Source: Undaria pinnatifida
Taxonomy: Eukaryota > Sar > Phaeophyceae > Laminariales > Alariaceae
DNA length: 64,000 nt
Direction: 5' to 3'
NCBI GenBank assembly: GCA_012845835.1
Contig: JABAKD010000023.1
Location: 2,739,197-2,803,196 of the forward strand
Made by a program: the position numbers and the translations under genes
The notes under the pieces: model-generated
The model's input: only the letters and a program-made list of their open reading frames with translations
Told to the model about the DNA's origin: nothing
Database searches by the model: none
Part shown: positions 1-12,000 of the stretch, piece by piece
How the letters are laid out: each line of letters opens with the position of its first letter
Position numbering within the stretch: the stretch's first letter is position 1

Positions 1-250
1 GTATCTATCACTACGAATACGCACGACAGGCATAAGTCAATTGGTGAAAAAGAAATAAAGGAAAGAAAAGAAGATAAAGGAAAGGAAATAAAAGAGAAGA
101 AAGACGAATCATTTACAACAAGACGAAAGAGGCAAGCAAAGAGAAGAAAAAGACAAGAAAAGCTGGAAAAGACAAGACCAGAATGCAAGGAAAGAAGAAG
201 AGAAAAAAGAAAAACTAAATAGAAAAAGAAAATATACAAAAATGTCATAC
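1..250 (-). repeat. Dispersed purine-rich repeat (family G), copy 1
   Basis: The first 55 bases, read in reverse complement, match the stretch near 13750-13800 and 30780-30835: AATTGACTT, then GCCTG.CGTGCGTAT, then CGTAGTGAT. In all three places this is joined to a polypyrimidine (here, on the plus strand, polypurine AAAGGAAAGAAAAG) tract. The copy runs off the left edge of the window. No coding sequence is visible. It is probably the end of a longer mobile element, but the rest of that element is not in view. Confidence 0.6.
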
Positions 251-589
251 TAGCAGACCCTAGGAACTGGCTGAGGATGGCATTGGGCTAACAGAGGGTA
301 TCACGTCCATCCTCAATGGCACCTGGGAGAGAACGCAACATGGCGAAGAAGTCAGGGCGGTCTTATGCTATCTTGTGGCGGCCATTAGAAGGCCCACAAC
401 TTTCAATACGATGATGGCCAAACCCAGACTTCAGTCTCTTGGGCATGACGCTCCACCTTCCGCCCCTCCCACCTTCCTTCCTTTCCCCCTCCCCCCTCCC
501 CGCCTTCCCCCTCCCTCCCCCCCTCCCCCCAGTCCGCTCCCCGCCCCCCCCCCCCCGGCCGCTTAGAGATGCCAACGGTGGATATGATG

Positions 590-755
590 TTCTCGGTAAA
601 GATTTGTATGCGAATGGGAGTACGTGAGTTGCTTGGTAACGATTTGGATGGTATTGGTTTTTCCGATTTATCACGGTAACGTACTGTTAACCAATTACCG
701 TGGTTTTACCGCGGTAATTTTACTGGGGTAACAGTACCGAAGAACGCCCTGAAAA
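590..755 (+). repeat. Dispersed repeat F, copy 1 (TACCGCGGTA-bearing)
   Basis: This block shares a long match with 2700-2895, including GGTAACGATTTGG, TCCGATTTATCACGGTAA and TTTTACCGCGGTAATTTTAC, and both end near GCCCTG. The palindrome TACCGCGGTA and scattered ACGGTAA/TGGTAAC motifs recur through 590-755, 1400-1500 and 2590-2895. A CT-rich low-complexity tract (460-560) precedes it. No gene is recognisable between 250 and 1640; open frames there are short and low in complexity. Confidence 0.6.
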
Positions 756-1639
756 AAAAATTATGATCATGTCATTTTTTTGTTTTTCGATCGAAGTTTT
801 GAGCTTCAAACAATTACTGCAATCATAAATAAGGGGTGACCATTGCAAGTAACGTACGGCTTGTGATTTTTGGGAAGTGGTTGTATGTTGAATTTGTATA
901 TATTTGTTGTTTTGCCGTATGCCTATATTAGTTAAATCTGGCACGTGCATTGTGGCGGGTGACGTTAGGTCACCACCTCCTCTGCTGCTGTCTCTACTGC
1001 TGTCCTGCTGTTGTGCTGTGGTGCTGGTATGATGCAGCTGTGGTGGTTTTGACGCCGTTGGTGCCGCTGCTGTCGCGTTTGTGTGTGAGGACGAAGCTCT
1101 CTCTCGCACACAACGATCGCGGTTTGCTGTCGTCGTAAGTGTGTTTGTGATTCTTTGTTGTGGATGATGGGTGACGTGTACAGCAGATGGCAATCATACC
1201 GGGTACACAGCAGGCAGTGGTGAAATTTGATAGGTGGTACGAGGTCGTATCCAAAAGTAAAATAATACCAGTTGGACGAGCTGTTATTACTGGGCTCAAA
1301 ATCCACCAGATAGATCCTCCGCTGATTTCTCGCCTCGATTCCTTCTGAACCCTGAAATATCAAGGGCTTTCTTTGGTACGCCTCTTCAAGGTTGGTATCA
1401 ATCACCACGGTAACAAGTAACTAGCAACCACGGTAATGCACGGTAAATATTGGATGGTAACGGACAACCTTGGTACTCATTGGTACAGGAACCTGCCACT
1501 ACAGCAGTAATGGACGTTTTTTTTTTTTTCTACAGCGCGTGGCAAGCCCAGGTTACGACGTATGCCCAAACATCCCGAACAACAAAAAAATCATGCATGG
1601 ATAGGCCCAATGTTTGCCAGCCTCAAATGCAAGCTTAAT

Positions 1640-1775
1640 CCTACCTTAATGAGGACACACAACCCGTAATACGCGCGATCGGAGTATCACACACAGCTTG
1701 CAAAGATGAATTTCGACAAAAATGTTCGATCTCACAGCTGGTCCAGTGGAGTGTATTTCAATTTTTATAATGGTA
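1640..1775 (-). repeat. Composite repeat family A, head fragment
   Basis: On the minus strand this reads TTATAAAAATTGAAATACACTCC, the CAGCTGTGAGATCG core, then GCAAGCTGTGTGTGATACTCC, CGATCGCGCGTATTACGGG and TTGTGTGTCCTCATTAAGG (each overlapping the next). That is the conserved head of family A (best copies at 29325, 32935, 33390 and 49710). Only the head is present, and it is interrupted by a short insertion near the core. Non-coding. Confidence 0.75.
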
Positions 1776-2013
1776 CAGGCAGACGGGCCCCGCGAACTGT
1801 CGTAGCTGAAAGGAAGATGAAGACGAACCAAAACCTTCACCCGAGCTACGCCAGCAATGTCAACCACGTCAATCAACAACCAAACCGTGAAGAAATCATC
1901 ATATCGTCCCCCCCCCTCCTTCTTCTATTGACACATGGAGCGAAATCAATGACAACTCGCAGCATGTCTTGACTCCGACAACCTGATCAGAGGTACAAAA
2001 CAAAAATCTCAAT

Positions 2014-2308
2014 CCGGTCGCCCCGGTGGCGTATCAGGTTATCCTCTTGCCTAGTATTAGGTCAGTTTCGTGAGTTCGAGCCCGGGCGAGTGCATACTCG
2101 CATCAATTCGTTGGGACTCCTTCTTGTGCGGAAAACGACTTGCGGAAAGGTGAGAGCGTGAGTTAACAACACTCGATTAAAAATCGACGAGCGGTGGGAC
2201 AGCTGAACCCTATGCTCGATATGAATTGAAGGCAAGAACTGGGAGGGAGAAGGGACGACACCTGTGAGCACGGCTTTTCTAGAAAAAGCTGGAGAGTAAA
2301 GGTGTGAG
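2014..2308 (+). repeat. tRNA-derived SINE (SINE-1), full-length copy
   Basis: The 5' end resembles a tRNA-type internal pol III promoter: an A-box-like TGGCGTATCAGG, then about 45 bases on a B-box-like GTTCGAGCCC. It aligns along about 290 bp with copies at 31135-31422 (+) and 49293-49586 (-). The non-tRNA body includes GCGGAAAG.GAGAGCGTGAGTTA and ACACTCGAT, and the tail includes GAAGGCAAGAAC and GACACCTGT. No cloverleaf or acceptor pairing is apparent, so it is not a tRNA gene. The tRNA origin is inferred from the two boxes and their spacing. Confidence 0.75.
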
Positions 2309-2689
2309 AAAAAAATACAGTCTACGAGTGGTTCATAGCCTCAGACGAGAGTCAAGGTTACAGGCGTGCCCGCTGCAACAAATTTTTTTTTTGCACTGAG
2401 CTGCCGCTGCATTGTTGGCTTAATAATCTAAGAAACACGTCAGCTGTGGATCCATTTTCTAGAAAAACAGAAAAATTCAAAAATACGCGAACCTCTCCAC
2501 TGACTGAAGGAATTGAACCTAGGACGTGGTCTGACGTAATATGACGACTAACCCATCAGGATGAGGGGTGGCATCAAATTTGAGGTGTTCACGGCGGTAT
2601 CTCATTAACGCTACTGTACGGTAATTGGTAACAGTACGTTTCCGCGATATTTGGTTGGATGGTAACAAGAAAATACAGAAATGCCGGTA

Positions 2690-2895
2690 TTTGCACGGTA
2701 ATAGGTTGGACGGAGATTGGATAACGTGTTGCTCTCGGTAACGATTTAGATGGGGATGGGAGAGAGTTTTTTGCTAGGTAACGATTTGGGTGGTATTGGT
2801 AGTTCCGATTTATCACGGTAATGTACCGTTTACGCATTACCGCGGTTTTACCGCGGTAATTTTACTGATGTAAATTTACCGATGGAAGCCCTGGA
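2690..2895 (+). repeat. Dispersed repeat F, copy 2
   Basis: This is the second copy of the block at 590-755, sharing TTCCGATTTATCACGGTAA and TTTTACCGCGGTAATTTTAC. Upstream (2590-2690) more ACGGTAATTGGTAACAGTAC-like motifs are arranged irregularly. Non-coding. Confidence 0.6.
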
Positions 2896-3070
2896 ATGAC
2901 ATCTTGTGCCATATATAACGTTTTGCGGATATGCACGACAGCCCCCCCCCCCCGAACCACTGCAAACTAATATGTATTTGAAAACAACACGATAACGAAG
3001 TCTAGAATATCACCCAAAACATATACTCCGAGTACTACGTATGGCAAAAAGCACTTGACGAAACATGTAT

Positions 3071-5815
3071 TGTTGTTGTCCCGCATCGTGATGTAGCAGG
3101 ATCGAACAGCAGAGGCGCAAACGTTCCAGCGCATGCACCACCAGCGCTGGGTTGGCAGGCCAGCCGAAGGGTGCTTGTATGCTACTACTAGCAGTGTAGA
3201 GTGTGTTGGTGTTCGTTCGTGTGTGTGTCCCAAAATGCACCCACGAGGTGGTTGTTTGCGTGCGAGGGTGTAGTTCGTCACGCCGTTTGATTTGAATCGC
3301 AGCGGTTTGAATGTTATGGTTTTGTGAGGACGAGGAGGGTTTTTTGGGAAGGGATTTTTTTGTCCGCAGCCCAGGGCACAACGAAGTGAAATGTTTGTGT
3401 ATTGTGTTGTTTTTTTTTTGTTGTCCCGCATCGTGATGTAGCAGGATCGAACAGCAGAGGCGCAAACGTTCCAGCGCATGCACCACCAGCGCTGGGTTGG
3501 CAGGCCAGCCGAAGGGTGCTTGTATGCTACTACTAGCAGTGTAGAGTGTGTTGGTGTTCGTTCGTGTGTGTGTCCCAAAATGCACCCACGAGGTGGTTGT
3601 TTGCGTGCGAGGGTGTAGTTCGTCACGCCGTTTGATTTGAATCGCAGCCGTTTGAATTTTATGGTTTTGTTAGGACGAGGAGGGTTTTTTGGGAAGGGAT
3701 TTTTTTGTCCGCAGCCCAGGGCACAACGAAGTGAAATGTTTGTGTGTTGTGTTGTTTTTTTTTTGTTGTCCCGCATCGTGATGTAGCAGGATCGAACAGC
3801 AGAGGCGCAAACGTTCCAGCGCATGCACCACCAGCGCTGGGTTGGCAGGCCAGCCGAAGGGTGCTTGTATGCTACTACTAGCAGTGTAGAGTGTGTTGGT
3901 GTTCGTTCGTGTGTGTGTCCCAAAATGCACCCACGAGGTGGTTGTTTGCGTGCGAGGGTGTAGTTCGTCACGCCGTTTGATTTGAATCGCAGCGGTTTGA
4001 ATGTTATGGTTTTGTGAGGACGAGGAGGGTTTTTTGGGAAGGGATTTTTTTGTCCGCAGCCCAGGGCACAACGAAGTGAAATGTTTGTGTATTGTGTTGT
4101 TTTTTTTTTGTTGTCCCGCATCGTGATGTAGCAGGATCGAACAGCAGAGGCGCAAACGTTCCAGCGCATGCACCACCAGCGCTGGGTTGGCAGGCCAGCC
4201 GAAGGGTGCTTGTATGCTACTACTAGCAGTGTAGAGTGTGTTGGTGTTCGTTCGTGTGTGTGTCCCAAAATGCACCCACGAGGTGGTTGTTTGCGTGCGA
4301 GGGTGTAGTTCGTCACGCCGTTTGATTTGAATCGCAGCCGTTTGAATTTTATGGTTTTGTTAGGACGAGGAGGGTTTTTTGGGAAGGGATTTTTTTGTCC
4401 GCAGCCCAGGGCACAACGAAGTGAAATGTTTGTGTGTTGTGTTGTTTTTTTTTTGTTGTCCCGCATCGTGATGTAGCAGGATCGAACAGCAGAGGCGCAA
4501 ACGTTCCAGCGCATGCACCACCAGCGCTGGGTTGGCAGGCCAGCCGAAGGGTGCTTGTATGCTACTACTAGCAGTGTAGAGTGTGTTGGTGTTCGTTCGT
4601 GTGTGTGTCCCAAAATGCACCCACGAGGTGGTTGTTTGCGTGCGAGGGTGTAGTTCGTCACGCCGTTTGATTTGAATCGCAGCGGTTTGAATGTTATGGT
4701 TTTGTGAGGACGAGGAGGGTTTTTTGGGAAGGGATTTTTTTGTCCGCAGCCCAGGGCACAACGAAGTGAAATGTTTGTGTATTGTGTTGTTTTTTTTTTG
4801 TTGTCCCGCATCGTGATGTAGCAGGATCGAACAGCAGAGGCGCAAACGTTCCAGCGCATGCACCACCAGCGCTGGGTTGGCAGGCCAGCCGAAGGGTGCT
4901 TGTATGCTACTACTAGCAGTGTAGAGTGTGTTGGTGTTCGTTCGTGTGTGTGTCCCAAAATGCACCCACGAGGTGGTTGTTTGCGTGCGAGGGTGTAGTT
5001 CGTCACGCCGTTTGATTTGAATAGCAGCCGTTTGAATTTTATGGTTTTGTTAGGACGAGGAGGGTTTTTTGGGAAGGGATTTTTTTGTCCGCAGCCCAGG
5101 GCACAACGAAGTGAAATGTTTGTGTGTTGTGTTGTTTTTTTTTTGTTGTCCCGCATCGTGATGTAGCAGGATCGAACAGCAGAGGCGCAAACGTTCCAGC
5201 GCATGCACCACCAGCGCTGGGTTGGCAGGCCAGCCGAAGGGTGCTTGTATGCTACTACTAGCAGTGTAGAGTGTGTTGGTGTTCGTTCGTGTGTGTGTCC
5301 CAAAATGCACCCACGAGGTGGTTGTTTGCGTGCGAGGGTGTAGTTCGTCACGCCGTTTGATTTGAATCGCAGCCGTTTGAATTTTATGGTTTTGTTAGGA
5401 CGAGGAGGGTTTTTTGGGAAGGGATTTTTTTGTCCGCAGCCCAGGGCACAACGAAGTGAAATGTTTGTGTGTTGTGTTGTTGTTTTTTTTGTTGTCCCGC
5501 ATCGTGATGTAGCAGGATCGAACAGCAGGGGCGCAAACGTTCAAGCGCATGCACCACCAGCGCTGGGTTGGCAGGCCAGCCGAAGGGTGCTTGTATGCTA
5601 CTACTAGCAGTGTAGAGTGTGTTGGTGTTCGTTCGTGTGTGTGTCCCAAAATGCACCACCAGCGCTGGGTTGGCAGGCCAGCCGAAGGGTGCTTATATGC
5701 TACTACTTGCAGTGTAGAGTGTGTTGGTGTTCGTGTGTGTGTCCCAAAATGCACCACCAGCACTGGGTTGGCAGGGCAGCCGAACGGTGCTTGGATGCTA
5801 GTAGCAGTGTCGGGG
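3071..5815. repeat. 345-bp satellite array with dimeric higher-order structure
   Basis: The landmark TAGTTCGTCACGCCG occurs at 3271, 3616, 3961, 4306, 4651, 4996 and 5341, exactly 345 bp apart. Two monomer types alternate. Type 1 has AGCGGTTTGAATGTTATGG and TTTGTGAGGA; type 2 has AGCCGTTTGAATTTTATGG and TTTGTTAGGA. The order is 1-2-1-2-1-2-2, so the recent unit of amplification is 690 bp. Copies are almost identical; one visible change is AATAGCAG for AATCGCAG near 5022. After 5645 the array decays into shorter units of about 95 bp carrying ACCAGCGCTGGGTTGGCAGG. Because 345 is a multiple of three, long open frames run through the minus strand in more than one frame. They look like an arithmetic by-product and not genes. 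Confidence 0.95.
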
Positions 5816-5924
5816 GGGGGCGACGCGCCCCCCCCCGAACCCCCCCCCCCGGGCCCGACACAGTGTGCGTTGGAAGGACCCTCACCAGTGTGCGTTCGAA
5901 AAAGTACATGGAAAAACTATAGTA

Positions 5925-6125
5925 TGTATTTTTAACAACCACGCAAACAAAAAGAAAAACGTGTTCAAAAACAGCACTCTGGAACAACACGATAACGAAG
6001 CTTAGAACATCAACTGGAACAACCACGCGGACAGAAAATAATACGTATTCGAAAACACCACTCCGAAACAACACGATAACCGAGTCTACAACGTCAACCA
6101 GGAATGCCCAAACAATAAAACCACA
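5925..6125 (+). repeat. Short tandem block with GAACAACACGATAACGAAG motif
   Basis: Two to three imperfect units of about 85 bp share AACAACCACGC, CAAAAACA.CACTC and AACAACACGATAACGAAG. A single unit of the same motif also sits on the other side of the satellite, at about 2970-3010. The satellite is therefore bracketed by copies of this sequence. Just before the block, 5813-5855 is an almost pure run of G then C that could fold into a hairpin. Confidence 0.6.
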
Positions 6126-6370
6126 CACACGTCTAAATGAGAAACCCAGTCAAAAGATAGAACATTGTACCCTAGATTCCAAATTGGGGTCCCTACGACT
6201 TGGAAACATCGCATAGTCTACATATAGTCTTTGCACACACCTAAAATACGTCAATACTGTTCGTTGCCAAATAACAGGTTCATCAAGAACGCAAGATCAA
6301 ACAGAACAAGAGACAAGTCAATCGTAGCAGCGCCCATCATTATGAAATCCGCCCACCACATCACCTATTT

Positions 6371-6790
6371 TGCAATTGGTTTTGGGCATCAGCGAACTGG
6401 GTCCAACGCATGCCCGTAGTAGTAGTTTTTTAGGTGGAGTGAGGAGCGGTAGTAAAATTGAAGTGCGCTGCTCGATAACCTGTTCCTGACCGTCGGTATA
6501 CTGAACAATCTTCGGGCCGCGTCTCCTCTGTATCAGGTGTGTGCGGAATTTTATTTGTCGTTTCCAAGCAAGCGGTTGCGTTGACATATTCTACCTGGCT
6601 TGATGTAAAGGAAAGGAACACCACTCAGCGATAATCTACAACACGCTAGGGCATGTTTTCATGAGCACCACTAACAAGAGCACCAGACACATGGACGCGA
6701 CATCTACAGGACCACAACATCTTCGACGACAGTGGGGAGAAAACAGGGCGTATAATCGTTCACTAGATAATATAAATGTGAAAATGAGGT
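6371..6790 (+). repeat. Dispersed repeat K, copy 1
   Basis: About 400 bp match 52008-52403 closely. Shared stretches include GGTCCAACGCATGCCCGTAG, AACCTGTTCCTGACCGTCG, AGCAAGCGGTTGCGTTG and CACATCTACAGGACCACAAC. The copy at 52 kb sits inside the hAT relic, so this is a mobile or duplicated segment. No convincing coding frame is shared by the two copies. Confidence 0.8.
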
Positions 6791-7350
6791 ACAGACAGTT
6801 ATGTTAACACTGCGGTAGACCACGCTACCAACCTATATTACGCAGGGTATTTCGTGCCTCCGGCCGTTTGCATGATCGCCTGACAACCTCTACCAAACGA
6901 AGAAGCATATGCCTAACAAAGTAAAGTCACCCTCGCGTTCAATATTGGTGATATCGCACGCTCACGTCACCTAGCTTGGTGTATTTGTAAGATGTATCTC
7001 TGTCTTGGATTAATCGGCCTCAGAGCCCCACATACGCACGGCAAAAATCAAAGGCGTATAATCGTTCATGTGAGACAATAATAATGTGAAAAGGAGATAC
7101 AGAGAGGTATGCTAAAATTGCGGTAAACCGCACTACCAACTTATTACGTAAGATATTTCGTACATACCGCCTGCATGATGGCCTCCCAACCAATGCCAAA
7201 CGAAGTATGATTAACGAAGTAACGTAATTGAGCGCGTGTACACTAAGCGTTCCTTTAAAAACAAAAACGATTCGCATCCCTCTCTGTCGTTCTCAATAGC
7301 AGTGACATTGCATGACCATCACCTCGCCTGTTGTATTTATTAATATGCAT
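6745..7350 (+). repeat. Tandem duplication, about 300-bp period
   Basis: The block 6745-6995 (CGTATAATCGTTCA, AATGTGAAAA, GCGGTAGACC, TTACGCAGGGTATTTCGT, CCAAACGAAG) is repeated in diverged form at 7045-7350 (CGTATAATCGTTCA, AATGTGAAAA, GCGGTAAACC, TTACGTAAGATATTTCGT, CCAAACGAAG). Both end near TTGTATTT. It overlaps the 3' part of repeat K. Non-coding. From 7350 to 7555 nothing is recognised. Confidence 0.7.
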
Positions 7351-7554
7351 CTTATAATTAACGATGTCAGAAAACAATGGTATCTATCTGCATGATTGTA
7401 CCAATCTATTGAAACATTCTATCTTTCGATCCATGTACAATAACAAATTTTGAAGCTTTTCACAGGTTGTTTACTACATCTAAGAACTGGGTTGCATACT
7501 AGATGTACTAGATGTAACATCAAACCTTCTAGAAAAATAAACATTACCAGGCGG

Positions 7555-8865
7555 GTGATATAAAGGGGTGTCTTCTTGCTGCAACCGTCAGATTCGTCCC
7601 CTTTAAGGGTTTATAGTTTCCGCGCACATATTGAAATGCTCGCCCCCCCCTCCCCCCGATCCCTCTTGTTTAAACGCACCACCTGAAATCAAAATCTGCG
7701 AGAGAAGTAAACACTACCAGCCAGCTGATACCATCTCATTATCCATCTAGCCATCCATGCCGTAGCTCCAACTCATCTCCCCCCCCCCCCTTTTTTTCCC
7801 CACCCAGTTCGTTCAAACGCCCCACTTACAATCGAAGTCGGCCAGAGTAATAAACACTAATAAGCGATTGATATCACGTCATTGTCTTTCTAGCAATCCA
7901 TGGCGTAGCTTTCATTCATCCCCCCTCCCCCCCTCCAACGCCCTCTCCTTCCCCACACCCCGCACGATCGCCTAGACCCAACACCGCGCGTATAGTAGGC
8001 CCCTACATATATGATTAACACGCGCGATCGAATGATCACAAGTAATGTTGCGAACATCAGCAGTGTCGACCAAATCCTTGCTTTTAATTATATATGTGAC
8101 CTAAACCTCTCGGAAACCCTTCCCCCCCCCCCCCCCTCCCCCGACTTATTCCCATCGTTCCCTCCTGCATAAACGCCCCACCTACTATCGAAATCCGCCA
8201 GAGTAATAAACACTTCCACGCCCTGAATATCGCTTCGTTATCGTTTCAGAGCCGTCCATGCCGCTGCTGCAATTCCCACCCATCCCCGTCCCCAACGCCC
8301 CCTTCTTCGCCGAACACCCGCACTATCGCGTAGACCTAGCATCCCGCGTATAGCTAACCCCTACATCTATGTGACCTGAAGCCCCCCCCCCGCCCCCCCC
8401 CCACACACACACATTCCCCCTCCCCCACAAGGAATACCTTTAGTTTCCACGCACAAATAGACCTGCCCCACCCGTACCCTTTCCCCCCTTCCCCCCCATC
8501 CCGCCCCCCTTTTGATGAAAACCAGCCCCCCACGTCAGTAAAAACTCCGCCCTCCCCTCACCGGATATTTGACTTACAGGATTCACTTGATATACTGATG
8601 CATTTTGTTCCACAGCTGTCAGATTTTGTCCCCCTCAGAAACAAGTTTTATAGTTTCCGCGCACAGACTGCCTAACATCACCCTGTTGACCCTGATAGCT
8701 ACACTGTAGTAGCAAGGGGAGTCGCCGTCCTATATCCTCAATAAGGACACACAGCCCGTAATACGCGCGACCGGAGTATCACGCACAGCTTGCAAAGATG
8801 AGTTTCGACAAAATATTTAATCTCACAGCTCGAGTGTATTTTAATTTTTATAATATTATGTCAAA
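7555..8865 (-). repeat. Composite repeat family A, long multi-unit copy
   Basis: Read on the minus strand, this starts with the family A head (8865 down to about 8690), then several body modules separated by G-tracts (C-tracts on the plus strand). The recurrent body module has GGTGGGGCGTTT, a GATTTCGAT core, AGTGTTTATTACTCTGGC-like sequence, a GATATCA..G stretch, CAGCAGCGGCATGGATGG-like sequence, and AGGTCTAGGCGAT..TGCGGG. At least three module copies occur here, at about 7660-7900, 7920-8200 and 8210-8400. It is the longest copy in the window. No coding potential is seen. Confidence 0.8.
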
Positions 8866-8936
8866 GGTTTATACTTTTGGGAACAGAGATCCCTATTAAA
8901 GACAGGAATGTTCGCTGGAAATATTCCTTACAATAG

Positions 8937-9030
8937 TTGGTATTTCCGTAGCAGCAGCAGTAGTAGTAGTGCAACATTGGATTTTTTGGTATTTCCATAG
9001 CAGCAGCAGTAGTAGTAGTGCAACATTGGG
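8937..9030 (+). repeat. 49-bp direct duplication with GCAGCAGCAGTAGTAGTAGT
   Basis: TTGGTATTTCC(G/A)TAGCAG followed by trinucleotide runs and GTGCAACATTGG occurs at 8937 and again at 8986. It is two copies of a short minisatellite. Non-coding. Confidence 0.85.
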
Positions 9031-12000
9031 ATCCACACATGAGTTGTTCCAGAGGAACAAACCCAGAAAAACACTGGTACGAATCGCACGTGTGAACTAT
9101 GCATGTTATAGAAACTCTCTTGAAATTTGTGTCCCCCATAGGCAAAATTAACGGGCAAAGCAAAATATTACGCAACGAACTCGGATTACGTAGTGCATAC
9201 ATCATCACGCTTGTCGTATATTCTAGTACAGAGCAAAGAAACTAATCTCATCTTGGGCGTCTTCGACAGATATGTTGGTTTATGCCTTCGCACAAAAGCA
9301 TAATTTGTGTGACTGCATAGATTCTTCGGAGGTAGGTGGTAAAAGGAGAGCATTTGATATGTTTGGCGATTCCAATCTTCGCTATGTACGTTCGAGTTGA
9401 GCCCCATTTGGCTCCGTGTTTTGTTGCTGCTCTTGTCGTTGTCTTCGGGTGTGCATGGCATATGTTCAGGGTGCCCGTCTTTCTTAGGCGGAGACAATGA
9501 TAATATAGTCTCTAGTCTACACTTCGTGCCGGTATCACGACTGCTTCCGAGGGCCCATCGACGGCTCCCACCTCGACATGATCCGCCACATAATGACCTA
9601 GGCAACCCCGTGTGTAGGAGGTACTTGATACCTCAGCGTGGTGACGTCACCAGATAATAACGTACTTCGAAGAAGCTCAGTGTATAGACTACACTAGTTC
9701 ATATTAGTGAACGATGGCCACTTTATTGGAACCGAGCTCGGGGAGGTTAACGTGCTGGACCGGGGCTGACTCAAGACACTTTTTTCCCGGGATGCTTCAG
9801 GAGCGATTTTCCCACGTCATCGACCTACAATCTACACGACAGTGACGGAACCCGCACGTACACCAGTAGCAACAGAGAGCAAGACCATCGAGACGCAGCC
9901 TGAGATAACCAGATACAGGAAAAGGCGGAGCATTCAGGGATGAATAGCGTGAGCCAGAAGAGCCACGGTTCTTCACCTGCTAGCCAGACCTCCTTGTACG
10001 TGCTTGCATTGAGCGAGCGATTCCGGGGCTGATATTTTAGTTGCAGGTATGAGCAATTCTGCGCGACGATGATTTTGAAAGGGGGGATGGCCGTGGAAGG
10101 ACCGCCAGCGAATGTAATGAAAACGAGGGTGGAGCAGCAGCATGCACGTGCACAGAAGGGTATTTGGGGGAGGTCAGGGGAAGAAGCGAGAGGGACAAAG
10201 CAAGGGAGGAGGAGACCGCCCCTCCCGCGTCAGCACGAGCTTCGTTCCACTAAAGGCGCGTACTCGTTTCCCTTGATTTTTGTGTTGTTCCATATTTCTC
10301 CCTAGAGTTGATTGATGCAAGGCCGCACAAAAAAAATATTTTTCGACACCCACGTACCAAAACATATTTTTCGCCCTTCCAGAGAGGGAGGGGGGGTACG
10401 AAGACCCCATCCCCCCCCCCATTACGCTACACGATTTCCTATGGAAACAACCCCCATACCAAATCCTGTATAATTAAGGGGCAGGGCGGGTACTATAGAG
10501 CAGACACGCAGCCCCCCTGGTCGCGCGGCATCAGCGGGCGTACCAGCTACGCACAGCGCAGAGCAACGGAGAAAAAGCGAGTGAGCAAGAGAGCGGTACA
10601 GCCTCCACACGGTGAAGGGACCCCTGCTACAACCCTCCTTCGACAAGACAGCTTGGCGACAAAGCTTCTGCGGAAATCCAGCCGATAGCGAGGACTTCAT
10701 CTGCTGCTGCGGGGCCAACTTCGGTGACCGTTCAGGAATAGACGAGGGCCAGTCTATTGAGCATGAGTATTAGGCACAGCACAGAGAGTGAGTGGAGAGG
10801 CATGAGGGCTGTAGTGTGATATTGGAGGGTATCGTGTGCCTGGTACCTCGCAGCAGCAGATGCAACAGCGGCAAGCACTGGAAAGACAAAACTCTTGTTT
10901 ATCATATGTAAAACTGTTCACTATCGAGCAGTGTGTGTCGTGCTGCCTCCTCCCCAGTAACTGACAAGATCAGCAGTAGCAGAAGCCTTGCCCTGGCAGC
11001 AGCAGCTGCAGCAGCAGAGCAGCAAAATTCCAAAAGCCGTAGCCGCATGGTCAGAATCGCCAAAAAAAACGCGCACGAAAATTCGAACCAAGTTACTCCG
11101 TGTCCCTGTTGGTCCTTGCACGCCTTTCGCATTCGAGCGGAGCACCTTTGCCTATCGGAAAAATCGCCGCGAAAACCAGCAGCGGCAAGTGGGTTTTGAA
11201 GAATTGCAAGCGCGATTCCGGACACAATATAGAGCAACTGAGTCGGATTCATGGAGAGACTCTCGAACAGTCGCTTCAACACAAGTTAAGACTAGTGAGG
11301 ACAGCAGTTGTTGCATTCGCTAGCACAAGCAGTTTCGAAAAAAAAATGAAAAACGTCAGCTGTGAGTACGACCGATTCAATAGCCAAAACTCAACTTTGC
11401 AAGCTGCGTGGTACATTAGATCTATGTTTCATTTAAGATATATATGGTGTTTGTGAATTATACGGTATGTTGTTCGGGCGTGTTCGGCAGTTGGGGAACT
11501 GCCACGCTAGACGTATTTTAGTCGCGCAGTGTACAAGACTGCTGGCCTTGTCGATGTGTGTATGTGAAAAGCAGGAGAAAATTCGAATTTTCTTTCGACG
11601 TCTGATCCAAGTGCTGGTCGTGCGTCGACAGGGATGCTGGTGCCGCGGCGGCGGTGGGGAGCAGGCGCACATTGCTGGATCTTTTTTCAAACCGAAGAGC
11701 GCCACGGACGGCTAGAAGGAGTCGCCGGTGTTGATGGTCAGTAGTAGCGGCGGGGGCGCAAGCGGTGACGCTGACTTTGTGGCGACGGGAACTGTGAGCA
11801 GGAGTGTGAGGGTGGGGCGGTCGCGGGCATTGACGCCGACTTTGTTGTGACGGGAGTTGTGAGCAAGGTTTAGGGTGGTGCGGGCGCGAGCAGTTTCGCT
11901 GACGTGGTTGCGACGGGTGTTGTGAACGGGCCTGAAGATTGTGAGAGAGCGCGGGCATTGATATGGATGGTGTGTTGTCCGGTACTGCAGACGGGATTGC

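Noticed and set aside
2967-5351. A 794-codon minus-strand open frame of 115-residue repeats
   Set aside because: The satellite period (345) is divisible by three, so any stop-free monomer frame stays open. Other frames on the same strand are open too, and no domain is seen.
3071-5815. A CRISPR-like array
   Set aside because: There are no short repeats with unique spacers; the whole 345-bp unit is repeated, and the DNA is eukaryotic in character.
9528-9600. A Harbinger-transposase-like GPIDGSHLD peptide
   Set aside because: It is a short isolated match in one frame with a stop just after and no other family motifs around.
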